A stretch of 32,700 nucleotides of DNA, taken from positions 1 through 32,700 of the forward strand of contig JAKCWW010003699.1 in assembly GCA_026260175.1 (NCBI GenBank). The letters are read 5' to 3'. Numbering within the stretch: position 1 is the stretch's first letter; each line of letters opens with the position of its first letter. This stretch comes from Reticulitermes lucifugus (Eukaryota > Arthropoda > Insecta > Blattodea > Rhinotermitidae). The translations under genes were made by a program, and so were the position numbers. Positions 1-10,078 of this stretch are shown one piece after another. The notes under the pieces were generated by a model. The model was given only the letters and a program-made list of their open reading frames with translations, ran no database searches and was not told the DNA's origin.

Positions 1-63
1 CCCTTTCGCCATTACTTACCGCGGGAAAAAATATAGTCGGATACTTTTTGGACAGTCCTCGTA
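1..63 (-). mobile_element. mariner-like transposon end (terminal inverted repeat), cut by window edge
   Basis: On the minus strand the sequence begins TACGAGGACTGTCC at position 63 and continues CAAAAAGTATCCGAC to about 36. This resembles the 28-bp terminal inverted repeats of mariner elements (type CGAGGGCTGTTCAAAAAG). It starts at a TA dinucleotide, the mariner target. The element would read leftward out of the window, so the transposase and the other end are not visible. The assignment rests on resemblance to remembered terminal sequences. Confidence 0.35.
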
Positions 64-170
64 GTAGGAGAAAAACCAGTCCCAATGCCCCCTTTATCCA
101 CCACAAATCCTCCATGAATTGACCTTTGATCGAACCCAGATCTGAGAGGTGAAAGACCGGTGAGGAACCA
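64..170 (-). mobile_element. tRNA-derived SINE relic
   Basis: The minus strand carries a B-box-like TGGGTTCGATC (rc of 128-138), followed by a body containing ATGGAGGATTTGTGGTGG and GGTTTTTCTCC. This arrangement is typical of insect tRNA-derived SINEs. No convincing A box lies upstream, so only the B-box half and part of the body seem to remain. It abuts the mariner-like end at 63, consistent with the DNA transposon having landed in the SINE. Confidence 0.4.
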
Positions 171-176
171 CAGGGC

Positions 177-249
177 TTAAAACATGTCGTCGTTCGTAAA
201 TGGTAAAAGGTTCCACTCACCACTTACCAACGACGACGATATGTTTTAA
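177..249. repeat. 73-nt imperfect hairpin
   Basis: Left arm 177-204 pairs with right arm 219-249 across a 14-nt loop. TTAAAACATGTCGTCG (177-192) pairs with the complement of TTAAAACATATCGTCG, and GTAAATGGT (196-204) pairs with ACCACTTAC (219-227) with one G-T-type mismatch. The right arm has a 3-nt insertion. The decamer AAACATGTCG recurs at 306-315 in the neighbouring HHR-like core, so the hairpin may derive from the 3' half of that family. Confidence 0.6.
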
Positions 250-270
250 CACCTACACTTCCTTCGCGTA

Positions 271-322
271 ACGTACTCCCCGAGGATGGCTACTCTCAAC
301 AGCCGAAACATGTCGAAGTAAC
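271..322 (+). ncRNA. hammerhead-ribozyme-like core 1 (CATG type)
   Basis: The order is stem I strand GTACTCC (273-279), core CCGAGGAT (280-287), stem II GGCT (288-291) with AGCC (301-304), GAAA (305-308), CATG then TC (309-314), and stem I strand GAAGTA (315-320). Stem I pairs at five of six positions. In a hammerhead, CTGANGA and GAAA are the catalytic core and the NUH triplet (here GTC) is the cleavage site. Here U4 is C, and an extra T lies between the core and stem II. CATG can form stem III only between two molecules. Probably a decayed copy. Confidence 0.4.
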
Positions 323-1139
323 AGTCCTGTATATTTTAAGTTGTGTAATTTGTTGGTAATAGACATGTGTATTGCATGTCTATTGCACGGATATGTATAA
401 TATCAAGACTGACAGACCTGTTCATAAATACAAATTATGAAATATCGATATTAGTTTACACAAAATGCCTCGGTCGTCAGGGAACAATATGGACATCCTT
501 CAAACTTTTGAACAAACTGACCGATATCGACGAAAACTGGTGTGTTACGCCATTAGAACCAGGTATTTTCTAATTTCCTGCAAGCGGTAATAAGATTGGC
601 AGACGCACGACCTTGTGACGTGAGGACGACAATAGCGAAACTTAAAACAACCCTAAAATTAGACAAGTAAGCGACCCTATTACGGCAAGCCTGCATGAAA
701 GAAATCAACTGTTCATAACACAACAACTTCGTTTCGCTCATGATTGTAACGAAGGTACTAGGACTGAAAGACACGAAACATTAAGAACTCGAGTATGGCT
801 GCTGAAAAGATTCAGCTTTCATATAAAACAACTTCATGTGGCTCAGTTTTGAAAAGGTCCGTTTATATCTATTGTTTCAGCACGGAAGTAACATCCCACC
901 TACTGATTCCTTCGCTAGCAGGAGTTCAGAGACCTTAATTCCCATGTGATGGGAACTTTTCTGTCGCATTCTTGGAAACAGTATCTCTTAAATCAAGCCC
1001 TCTCCCCCAGAGCTGTGGCATATTCTGTCTTCTTTACTTCAGCCCCACATTCTTATCAGTCAATTGTGGATAACACCAAAACCATTCTTTCTTTTAAAGC
1101 ACCTTTCGTTTTCTATGTCTACTTTTGATCTTATTTTAG
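323..1139. other. unassigned, no gene seen
   Basis: AT-rich sequence. ORFs of 60-73 codons lie on both strands, with no recognisable domain, no codon bias and no overlap with known repeats. I see nothing to annotate. Confidence 0.6.
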
Positions 1140-1480
1140 CAAGTTTCTGATCAGAAGAGATGGCGAATAGAAGAGAAAGAGGGAAGACAGAGGTGAATGG
1201 TGGAATGAAGTGGAAGTTTATATACAAAGTTTCAGAACAGGTTGGAAGCGGTGGAGGTAGAGGAAAGTTGATCTCCCGGAATTGAGTCTTTTCCCCCTTG
1301 GCCCGATCCTTGCGGAAAGAAACTGTATTGCACCCTTGAGAAAAAATAAATAAAAGGAAGGGGGATAAAGGAATGGAAGGAATAAAGGGAAAGATTGAGG
1401 TTTTTAGAGTTTTTGAGAAGGGAGAAAAGTAAGGGGTTGGTAAAGGAAAAGGGAACAGGAGAGAAACAGAGTTGCAGTAG
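1140..1480 (+). repeat. polypurine-rich tract
   Basis: About 340 bases dominated by A and G on the plus strand, with GAAGAG, GGGAAG, AAGGAAG and GGGATAAAGG blocks. A mixed-composition segment near 1272-1340 interrupts it. It is degenerate, not a clean microsatellite. ORFs of 124 and 157 codons on the minus strand are products of the strand bias (runs of P, L, F and S) and are not convincing genes. Such tracts can form triplex DNA, but that is not shown. Confidence 0.55.
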
Positions 1481-4380
1481 AGAATATGAGATGATCCTAC
1501 GGGACACCTGGTGAACAAATCTGCCAGCCCCACTTCCTTCGTCTACATCTTTTTCATGTATTTTTCTGAACCCAGTCCAAAGCAAAGGTTTTGTTTCACA
1601 TTTCAAACTGAATAATTTTACAATTTCCGTAGTATGTTTTACTTCTTGAACGAGCTCCCTTGCACTCCTTTATTCCTTCAAAGATCTGAAGACTTCCTGC
1701 TTCAGATAGATACCAGCAGTATAAGCGGTGAGACTACAGCTTAGAAGTGGAAGTGAAAGGAAAGCCGAAACGAGAATTAAAGTCATATTAACGCTTGTAT
1801 TTAACTTTACATTAGTCCACACGTTTTATAAAACGATGAATTAGATAAATGGAAAGTACAGAGTTGAATATAATCGTATTTCTGCATTTGTCAATGAATA
1901 AACAACCGATGTACGGTACTGAAGACGTTCCGCGTGCATTTTGTGAATAATTACCAACACAATACTCGGTGTGGGAAAAACATTATGTCGTGCAAGTTTC
2001 AGGTAGCGGCGTAGTTTTTAATGACGCTATGCTAAAACGTTTATTGCCCCGTCACCAAGCTGAGATAGAAGGATTTTTATAAATGTTTTTCATACACACA
2101 GGGAACCTTCCTCGTTTCAAATAACGATGTATGTTCGTAGCCGCGACAGGTATTCGCTTCGAGACCCTCTCCAAATGTGCCTCTGTTATCTAGGAAAACG
2201 GATGCACGTCTGGTATAAGGAAGGGGACAAGACTGACGAATTAAGGGGGTAAAAATTCGGACAAAACTAAACGATAATTCTGGATATCAAACGCTGAAGC
2301 CAACACAGAGGTTACTGAGCACATATTACCCTTTCATAACACAAAAAAAAGGTGTGCTAAAATCCATTCCTGAAACTTATTACATTAGTGAACTCAATGG
2401 ACAGGGTGGAGTAAGTTGGCAATACTAAGGACAGTTATCAAAATGAAACATACAAAGCGGAATTATGAAGCCGATTAATTTTTTTTCGTATCAGTAAGTT
2501 ACTATACTCGGGCCAGGGGAAGAATGAATGAGGGTGGTGCAGGTAAAAGTAAGCCGCCTGCTCCCCCACCAATAATACACCGAGTATAGAAATAAAGATA
2601 AGGGGACCGATAGCCATAATACAAATGGCAATAGTGCGGAGGGGGAGTGCAGGCAGAAGGGAGATAGCTGCTAGGCAGGCAGCTGACGGAGAATGTGTTC
2701 ATTCTTTCCTTGACCCTAATCAAAGTAACATACTTGTGCAAGAACCTAAAGGATGTGAAGAAAATTGTTAAAGCTTTCAAGTACTCTCATTCCGTACAAC
2801 AGGAAATCCTGAAGCATGCATTGTTTCACTGGATTGATTTAACTGAAGCAGAAAACGAATTAACCGAATTCACGGTAACTAACTTAGCTATCGGTTGTTC
2901 AGCTAGGCAAGCATATTGAATAAAGGCGTTTCGGAAGGTCCGCACATTAAACAAAAGCTAAATTTGATGATGGAGTGACAACACCGCGGAACTCTTTACC
3001 AGCAAAAATTTGTGCTGTGGGACGGAAATATCGGCAGCAGAAATTGTTCATCTGTATACAAATGTGAAAGTTTGTATTGCGCCAAGAAGTACTTTACATC
3101 CGATTTTATAGTAGACTTGTCCACTGTGATTTTGAAAAGGCCTAATTACGAATCCGATAAAATAGCATTAGCAACTATAATTAAACAACAAAACTCTCGC
3201 CAACTTGGTCAGTAATAATTTATGTATAATGCAGTACGTCGTCAAAGGAATGTAAAAAATTAAGAGCTTAATAAAACGTCATATCTACGCAGAATTAAGC
3301 ACATAAATTTTCTCTTACGCTTCGGCATGCTGTCTCGAAAAATTTCGCCATTCCTCACCTGACATTTCACCCCAAAGTTTTATACTGCGTCTAGTAGCTC
3401 CTCAAGCCCCTAGTGACCTCCATATTATACAAACGTTCCAAAGCTGCAAACTTGTTTGAGATTTTTAAAATACATTTTGCACATTGTTTACCATCTTCAG
3501 ATTCAATTCCAGTTATGTGAAACTTTCGGATTCTCATTAAATTACCAACAACTTCTGAAACCACCACATACCGGTCTGTGTCGCAGTCATCTTTTCTAAA
3601 ATATCGGACATCAACTATACCTGCTAGAACACTATCTTAATTACATCTACCAAAATGTCATCAGTCTGAATGTCTCGTCAATATAGTTCCCAGTGTTCAG
3701 ACGTGGTAAATTTATACTCTTTTTACAACTAGATATTCGACGCTATTCCAGCCCCACTAACATGAACAGTTTCATGAGAAATATCATTACTTATAACCCT
3801 TTGATAACAGTTATCTCTCTTTCCCAACCAAAAATGTATAATTTTATAATTCTTCATTAAAAATTCCGGACTGGAAACACCTTTGTCACAATCGAATTAT
3901 ATTGTAATTAATTCAATCTATGTCAAAAGGATCTACGAGGTGCTCCAAACAGTTGTGAGTTAAAATGGAACAAGAGGTACAATACTTACAGGAGTGCACA
4001 ACAAGCTTCAAAACACCACATTTTATAAATACGCTGACATACATCATTCTTCCATGCAGGTCACAGTATAATCAAATAACTTGCATCCTACATCACGGTT
4101 CTGCTGGTAGCCCTGTACAGTCATTAAGAGTTATAATTGGAAGTGTTGTTTGAATTTGGAAACCTAGCAATTTCAGTTATTGATACCAAGCTGCAGCGTT
4201 CTCGTATGGGCTATCATTATTGCTCTATATGCTGAGGTACTGGATGGGCGGCCCAAAGTAGAAGCTTGGGTGTAGTAATTCATATGTTAATTGACAGTTA
4301 GTGGAGAGTACACGGACAGAGATAGCATTCTGCTACCGAGTAACACGAGTGGGTGTCATCGTCCATGTAAAATATAACTC
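1481..4380. other. unassigned, no gene seen
   Basis: I recognise no gene or repeat here. A 74-codon ORF at 2695-2919 (+) and a 67-codon ORF at 3012-3215 (+) have fairly ordinary amino-acid composition but match no family I know and have no neighbouring exon-like reading frame. I treat both as chance ORFs. Confidence 0.5.
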
Positions 4381-4640
4381 TTACCGCCTCTTTTTTCTCT
4401 ACTACTTTATTAGGCTCGATTTTCAACATCTCTCCCACCCTTCTGTGGAAGTACCACGGATGTTGTAATTTTATTTCGTATCCCTACCCCGCAGACCTAA
4501 CACTCACACTCTTCCTCTTTCTTTCTCTTGCTCTTTTATCCCTTATTTTCTGCCTCATACCTTTTTAACATCATAATCAAGTCTTCTTACTCTTTCTGTC
4601 TCCCAGCCCCTACCTCCTTTAGGAAGTTGTAAGTTGATTC
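4381..4640 (+). repeat. polypyrimidine-rich tract
   Basis: A degenerate T/C-rich stretch with CTCTTTCTTTCTC-type blocks, the strand-opposite of the purine tract at 1140-1480. I see no shared unique sequence between the two, so an inverted-copy relationship cannot be claimed. Confidence 0.45.
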
Positions 4641-5112
4641 CCGCACCATGTAGGCCTACAGTTAGTCGTCGACTTGATGAAAGAACGGCCTATGTACTAG
4701 TATCTTAAAATTTTGGCCGCGTTTCCAGCTGAAGGAAAGTAAGAAATCCAGTTATGTTGTCTGAAATTACACTTAAATAACACATTCAGTCAATTCCAGT
4801 GCATGTTCCGAATATAATTTTTAAAAAGGCAGTACTGAAAACTACTAAGAGTTCATGAAGTCCATAAACGTGTAACGCCAAACATGCTAATTACCACGTG
4901 CAATCGAAATTAGAGGTACATTTACTTGACATGTTCAGATCTGCGGTCGAAACTTCCGATGTGGTGTAAAACTGATTTATGTCACATTCAACGTGCGAAG
5001 AAAACTGCTGAGATATCGGTATTTCGAGATGTGTTTTCACGCGTAGTTCAAAAAACGTCCCATTTGGCATGTACAGACAGTTTTGCCCGCGTTAACCGCC
5101 TTCACTCTAAGG
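4641..5112. other. unassigned, no gene seen
   Basis: It contains a 65-codon ORF (4926-5123, +) with no recognisable domain. Nothing else is supported. Confidence 0.5.
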
Positions 5113-5165
5113 AGATGTGCTGAGAAGTAATGCCTCGTAATTTTTATGTGGACGTGGCTACACAC
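5113..5165 (+). mobile_element. possible mariner-like terminal sequence
   Basis: GAGAAGTAATGCCTCGTAAT (5122-5141) resembles the AAGTAATGCCTC core of some mariner terminal repeats. I cannot find a matching inverted terminus or any transposase sequence nearby. This is a weak call from resemblance only. Confidence 0.18.
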
Positions 5166-5347
5166 GTTTCAATCACATATCATGCGGTAAGGTCTGTCTG
5201 CGACATCACAATGTACTGAATTACCGAAAGGAGTTTTTTCAACACAGACGCCTTCAGAAAGTTTATGATTCGGCATTGATGGCAATCTCTTTTTATTTTA
5301 TTAATTCATTCTCAACAACACTGTTTTTAACAAATGGCTATGGTTAA

Positions 5348-5440
5348 AAATTGACAGTGCTGCCTCAAGCGGAGGCAAAGGAAAGCTAACATATTTCATG
5401 CATTTCATTTGGACTTCGCTTGAGGCAGCACTGTCAATTT
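5348..5440. repeat. 93-bp hairpin with perfect 24-bp arms (MITE-like or hairpin RNA-like)
   Basis: The left arm 5348-5371 (AAATTGACAGTGCTGCC then TCAAGCG) and the right arm 5417-5440 are exact reverse complements over 24 bp, around a 45-nt spacer. Beyond the 24 bp the arms diverge at once. A second small hairpin, TGCCTC/GAGGCA (5361-5377), overlaps the inner end of the left arm. I see no clear target-site duplication. It could be a young foldback or MITE, or a template for a perfectly paired hairpin transcript. A perfect stem is unlike most conserved microRNA precursors. Confidence 0.75.
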
Positions 5441-5895
5441 CAACGTTTTGTTTATTTGCATAAGCTAGGAAGCTTTCGTTTCTTATTTAAACGTCGCTTA
5501 TGATCGTTGATCTGCAAAATAAATTACCCAGCGTCAGGCATTAGTAAGTAAAATTTTTAATGTTTATTAACATTAAGATGCCGTAATTTTTGCTTATTAC
5601 ATATTTTACTGTTTCTGCGTGCGAATTATTCGCACGGGTACGACGGGTAAAACTAAAACAGGTAACTTTCTTTAACTTTATTGTTCATCCCTACATATTT
5701 ATTTCTAAACACAGTCACCTTTGCAACCGGCAAACGATTGCTAACATTCAAATAACTCAATTGTGCATTTTGATGACGGAACCACAAATTAACAACTGTT
5801 TGACTTCACCGCCCGACGCGTAGTGATGTCCTCTCGGATGCTGTATCAGTTTGGGAGAGACATCCCGTTACGACGCTATACATATATACAATAAT
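5441..5895. other. unassigned, no gene seen
   Basis: The 77-codon ORF at 5590-5823 (+) has no recognisable domain. Nothing else is supported. Confidence 0.5.
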
Positions 5896-5952
5896 ACATA
5901 CTGTAATGGTCTGATAATGGCACACAACTGTGCCGAAACATAACCAATTATA
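5896..5952 (+). ncRNA. hammerhead-ribozyme-like core 2 (decayed)
   Basis: Stem I strand TAATGGT (5904-5910), core CTGATAAT (5911-5918), stem II GGCAC (5919-5923) with GTGCC (5930-5934), GAAA (5935-5938), CATA, and stem I strand ACCAATTA (5943-5950), which pairs with TAATGGT apart from one bulged base. The core G8 is replaced by A (CTGATAA for CTGATGA), a position essential for hammerhead catalysis, so this copy should be inactive. It keeps the extra T before stem II seen in the other copies. Confidence 0.45.
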
Positions 5953-6561
5953 TCAAATAAAAGGAGTTACTATTCAAGAAAAGCAACTGGATTATTACAG
6001 GTACTCTCCTTATTCTCAAAAACTGAAACAGCGTTTCCCCTTAGAAGAGGGGCCAGTAACATGCCCATACAGAACAGCAGGTGAAATTATAGGTCTTTAG
6101 GTAATCTAAGATGATAAGACACAATATGACAATATTTTAGTCAGCGACTGTACATAACAGACTCAGATATAATACCTCCTTGAGCTAATATTTCGAGTCG
6201 TTTGCAGTTACAAGAAGAAATAATCACTGACACTGACACTTGACACTTCTGTGGTTGTACACACGGTAACCCTGCTCACATGGAGAGGAACATTAAGAAA
6301 TTTAGAGAGACGTCATCTGCACTAGTGACTTACAATTAGACAAGTGTTTGCTAACCGCCGGGTCAGCAGATAGCTGCCAAATTATGTGCGTCTGCTGAAG
6401 TGTAAGAAAAAAACGGCCAGTTTTGGGGCCAGTCACTGAACCTCTTTAGGAATGGAGAGGTGGAGTCTAGCTATAAATATCAGATTCCTGGACGGTAAAT
6501 AACTTGTAAGTAATTCTTTATGTTGGACATCGCGTTGTGTTATATAATACTACAAAGCAGT
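5953..6561. other. unassigned, no gene seen
   Basis: I see nothing recognisable up to the SINE target-site duplication at 6562. Confidence 0.5.
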
Positions 6562-6844
6562 ACTTAATTACCATCGCCGATACCACTGGACGCGCGGTCT
6601 AAGGCGTGGGTCTGCGGCCGCTCGCTTGCTGGGATTGCGGGTTCGAATCCCGTCGGCGGCATGGATGTCTGTCTCTTGTGAGTGTTGTGTGTTGTCAGGT
6701 AAAAGTCTCTGCGACGGGCCGATCGTTCGTCCAGAGGAACCTTACCGAGTGTGGTGTGTCTGAGTGTAATCGTGAAGCCTCGACAATGAGGAGGCTCTGG
6801 CCCACTGGGGGCTGTTGAGTCATAAATGAAACTTAATTACCATC
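6562..6844 (+). mobile_element. complete tRNA-derived SINE with 14-bp target-site duplication
   Basis: The element occupies 6576-6830 between perfect direct repeats ACTTAATTACCATC at 6562-6575 and 6831-6844. The head is tRNA-like (Leu or Ser type): GCCGA (6576-6580) pairs with TCGGC (6653-6657) as an acceptor stem. GCGCGGTCTAAGGCG (6592-6606) is the A box and D-arm. GCGGG/CCCGT (6637-6641/6649-6653) forms the T-stem around B box GGTTCGAATCC (6640-6650). A roughly 170-bp body follows, ending in GTTGAGTCATAAATGAA. Transcription would be by RNA polymerase III from the A and B boxes, with mobilisation by a LINE reverse transcriptase. The perfect duplication and intact boxes indicate a fairly recent insertion. 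The body means it is not a functional tRNA gene. Confidence 0.9.
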
Positions 6845-6888
6845 AATACAAATATTTATTGATACTACTATCAGGACATAAAGTTACA

Positions 6889-6932
6889 GTGCAACATGTT
6901 TCGACCAAGATTTTGTCATTTTCAGGCCATTT
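6889..6932 (-). ncRNA. hammerhead-ribozyme-like core 3 (CATG type, minus strand)
   Basis: Read on the minus strand: CTGAAAAT (6925-6918), stem II GAC (6917-6915) with GTC (6905-6903), GAAA (6902-6899), then CATGTT. GGC before the core and GC after the cleavage site can start stem I, and the flanks share an ATGTAAAG-like sequence in inverted order. G8 is replaced by A (CTGAAAA). The short stem II and the core change suggest a decayed copy of the family at 10746-10883. Confidence 0.35.
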
Positions 6933-6944
6933 CTTTACATGAAA

Positions 6945-7399
6945 ATAAATTATAATTGCGTGTTAATTTATGTGTTGTTAGACTGAGATCTAAATCCTGT
7001 AGTTATTACACAATACATGTTGTCTGTCAGTATAAAATCTTAAAACTGTTAAAATACGTGACAGCTCAACGTAATATTAAAAGTAATTTCATTGTTGAAG
7101 ATTTGCGATTTACTTCGTTGTCTTCCCTGGAGATTTCTCCTTGATTTTTGAGTGGCGTGCAATAGTATATTAGACGTGTCCGTTGACAGAAATTAAATAC
7201 AAACGTGTAATTAATGTTTCGTTTCACTATATGAGGTTCAAAACAACGTGGTATTTATCTGACTAAATTTGAACGAAGAACTTGGGACTGCTCCCTCCTG
7301 AACGCTGAACACGGTTCGCTTCGTTACGTTAAACTGTTATGTGAAATACGTAACATCACTGATTTCAACCGAACACCTCGATAAAGTAACTTGCACTCC
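6945..7399. other. unassigned, no gene seen
   Basis: AT-rich with no recognisable feature. Confidence 0.5.
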
Positions 7400-7560
7400 T
7401 GCTTTGTGACCGGCAGAGGTTCAAAACTAGGTCTGGAGGCTTATCAGACTCCGAGGTCTTCCTCAGTCCCCACAGACAATTCAGGGACAATGCCTTGAAG
7501 TTAGACAAGGCCCCTTCCTTGCACATCCTTTCCAATTCCTTATTCACTAAGCGTTGGTCT
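7400..7560 (+). mobile_element. SINE body relic
   Basis: GGTCTTCCTCAGTCCC (7456-7471) and the following GGGACAATGCC match the conserved body of insect tRNA-derived SINEs (TTTTCCTCAGTCC then GGCAAATGCCGGG type). AGAGGTTCAAAACTAGG upstream may be a worn B box. No A box or duplication is identifiable. Confidence 0.35.
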
Positions 7561-7779
7561 TACACCAAAAAATGACGCCAGGTAACAACCCAGAAGATTT
7601 TAAGCAACATTACGACCACGGCGGAAGCCTTCAATTACATATTCATTTACATAAGACGAATATAAGTCACTAAATTCTGCTTAGCATCGAACTCGTGATT
7701 GACTCGCATTTGAATTATCATATGGGTTCAGTTTCAAAGCGCCTGGATTCTGTTCTACAAGCGACTAGATTTCGGATGG

Positions 7780-7930
7780 GGCAGTGGTTATTGTATCTGC
7801 TCCGAAGGTTTCCTCAGTCCCTCCACGCAAATAATAGCAATCAACTTTACAACAGGCCACAATTTATTCCTTTCCTATTCGCTCCAATCCATCCAAAGTA
7901 CCTGACGCTTCACAGCCTATGCAGTTGGAA
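7780..7930 (+). mobile_element. SINE body relic, same type as 7400-7560
   Basis: AAGGTTTCCTCAGTCCCTCC is followed by ACGCAAATAATAGCAATCAA. Further on, GGCCACAATTTATTCC and CTTTCCTATTCGCTCC recall the GGCCAC...TTCCTTCCC...CCTATC block of the same SINE body. It is in the same orientation as the relic at 7400-7560. Confidence 0.4.
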
Positions 7931-8319
7931 AGGCGTAGAACCAGATATTTCATGTGAATTGTCGAGAAACAAGACGCAATAGACTGTTAATTCATACGTA
8001 GCCGTAAAAAGGGTTGTGAAAATGAGGCACTAATTCCAGTTGCGAAACCGGAAAGTTACATTCTTTATTATAATCTATTTGCAGTCTCAATATATGTGCG
8101 ATTAACAACAGGCGCAGTGAATAAAATCAATATAAAAATTTCAGAATTTTCCACACGGAGGGGTGAGGAGTGGGCAGTTCAGAGGCTTTCCTCGGGCGCA
8201 GAGAATCTCAGTTAAGGCTCTGAATGCGTACAGTTTCTCTATCAATATTTTCCCTCTTCCCCCCTGAGTTACGCAGTGTCCAAATTCCATAGCTACGAAG
8301 AAAGAACGTAAGGGTACTT

Positions 8320-8612
8320 TTGCACAAATTTAGTAAGGTGAGGTTGTCCCTGTGCAAGTCGTCAATGCATAAGGGGTGTGAAGTTACAGCAACATTCACT
8401 GTTAACCTGAGTACTAGATGGAGGATAGTGGTCAATTACACGTCCAGGGCACTTTTCCTTTACGGAGAGAGCTCCCGGTACCCATCGGAAAAGAGGTTGG
8501 GTGGGCTGCAGACCCATTCTGGAAGCTTTGGAAAAGTTTTATTCCTGCTGGGAATCGAAACACGATTCCTCGGACGTCCAGATTTAGTACTGAGCTCATT
8601 TAAACAAAATTG
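8320..8612 (-). mobile_element. tRNA-derived SINE, same family as 9781-10078
   Basis: On the minus strand, worn head GAGCTCAGTACTAAATC (about 8600-8584) is followed by B box GTTTCGATTCCC (rc of 8551-8562), then AAACTTTTCCAAAGCTTCC, a body aligning with the element at 9781-10078, and the tail motif ATGCATTGACGACTTGCAC. ORFs on the plus strand here are only SINE translation. No target-site duplication was identified. Confidence 0.6.
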
Positions 8613-9780
8613 ATTTTCAGAGTATCCTTGTAACTATTATGCCTGCTCGTATGGCTAAATCAAAAGTGCATTCATTAAACAGGCCGGTAGGGCAATGCCT
8701 GCCACACGCAGCGCGATTTAAAATCAAAAGTTCCAGCAACAACAGCTTGTTGCAGTTCTATATTCTCACACGTTCAGAGCGGAACACACAACAAACCTAC
8801 ATCTACATACAGTTTCATTATACGGCATTTGGGAGTAATCATCATCAACTGGATTGCAGCATCAGGTAATGCGGGTTGCCTATTATATTTTGGTGTAGGG
8901 GTAGAAGCAAGAGGCGGGGAAACAAGCTTTATATTATGGTGACTCCGTGCATGGTGGAAACTAATGGAGTGAACATTGCTGCAGATTTTTAACATTGCAG
9001 TGTACAATGCAGACATGACTTTAGTTGGCAAACAAACCTTTCTTGGAGAATCGTAACTGCAAATTATTTAAGACTGTAAAGCGGAGACAGTAGAATACGT
9101 TCTGAATCTGCGAATACGAGTACATTAATTTAAAGTCTGTATCACTAGAACACGTGTAACGTCATATTGTAAAGGATTTTGTAAGAACATTATAATGGCT
9201 ACAATTCACACATTACATAGGGTCACAGCGGCGTTTAAAAAAGTCGTGTTCAAATTTCTGGGACTACAAAAATACAGCCCGGCTTTTCCAACATTTTGAT
9301 TACAAAGGAAAGTACTGAAGCTGAACAGGCAGGCATATGAACACAACGGGTAAAAGGATTCTAAAAGATAAAATGAACTTTTGTTAATGAATTTCTCAAA
9401 ACCGGATTCCAATTAAAATCCGGAAGACGCTCTTAATTGTGTTCGGAATCGAAGTTACCGTACTACCTCTACAAAATCGATTATATTCAAATCGGAAAAA
9501 CTCAGCCAGTTCTACAGACGTTTAATTGATAAGACATTCAGAAATGTAGTAAATCATCTTAGGTTTTACGTCCATGATTTCACCAGTTTTAACGGACGCT
9601 AATTTCTTAACATTAAACATAAAAAATCATTTCAATTCAGTAACATTGTCTTTCAGGTGACAGTCTTGGTCACAATGGCATAAGACGTCGAACGCATGAA
9701 ATAACGAACAATTTCTAAAGCATAATGAATGTAACAGGAACTACGAATACAAAATTTGACTTTTAACATCCAATCTGCCG
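8613..9780. other. unassigned, no gene seen
   Basis: Several ORFs of 68-85 codons on both strands show no domain. I see no tRNA-like head, terminal repeat or microsatellite. Confidence 0.5.
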
Positions 9781-10078
9781 TTACATCCTACAAAATCTGC
9801 CCCTGCGCATATCACGAATGCATATGGGAAACGCGGGGTCATTTTTATCCTCGGAACTAGATGAAAGTGAGTGGTCAGCTTCATGCCCCCGACACTCTAC
9901 CCCTGGGGAGAGATCCGATCCGACGGTATCCACTGAACAAGTAACTTGAGTGAGTCCCAGAGCCAAACTGGACGCTTTGGAGAAGACATCTCTCTTCTTT
10001 GTTGGGATTCCAGCCACGAATCCTAGTTTGTCAAGCCCTTAGCATAGACGCTATACTGACTGAGCTATCCAGTGTGTA
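9781..10078 (-). mobile_element. tRNA-derived SINE
   Basis: The head on the minus strand reads TGGATAGCTCAGTCAGTA, and TAGCTCAGTCAGTATAGC (rc of 10050-10067) is a good A box. A degraded B-box region (rc of 10005-10023) follows. The body contains TCCAAAGCGTCC, GGTGGCATGAAGC-like sequence, and the tail motif ATGCATTCGTGATATGCGCA. Translated, it yields LSPGVECRGHEADHS, close to a peptide I recognise as common in repeat-derived insect gene predictions. The 78-codon minus ORF is therefore not a gene. The copies at 8320-8612 and 19690-19842 are related. Confidence 0.65.

Noticed and set aside
1060..1606. 157- and 124-codon minus-strand ORFs
   Set aside because: Both follow from the purine bias of the plus strand, giving P/L/F/S-rich sequence without stops. 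Two frames are open over the same DNA.
2695..3215. Two plus-strand ORFs (74 and 67 codons) resembling an ordinary protein
   Set aside because: No recognised domain, no splice-site-bounded exon structure joining them, and lengths expected by chance in AT-rich DNA.
6576..6660. Possible functional tRNA gene
   Set aside because: Acceptor and T stems pair, but the anticodon arm is not convincing. The sequence continues into a SINE body bracketed by a target-site duplication.
9781..10017. 78-codon minus ORF with orderly composition
   Set aside because: It coincides with a SINE body, and related sequence occurs at 8320-8612 and 19690-19842.
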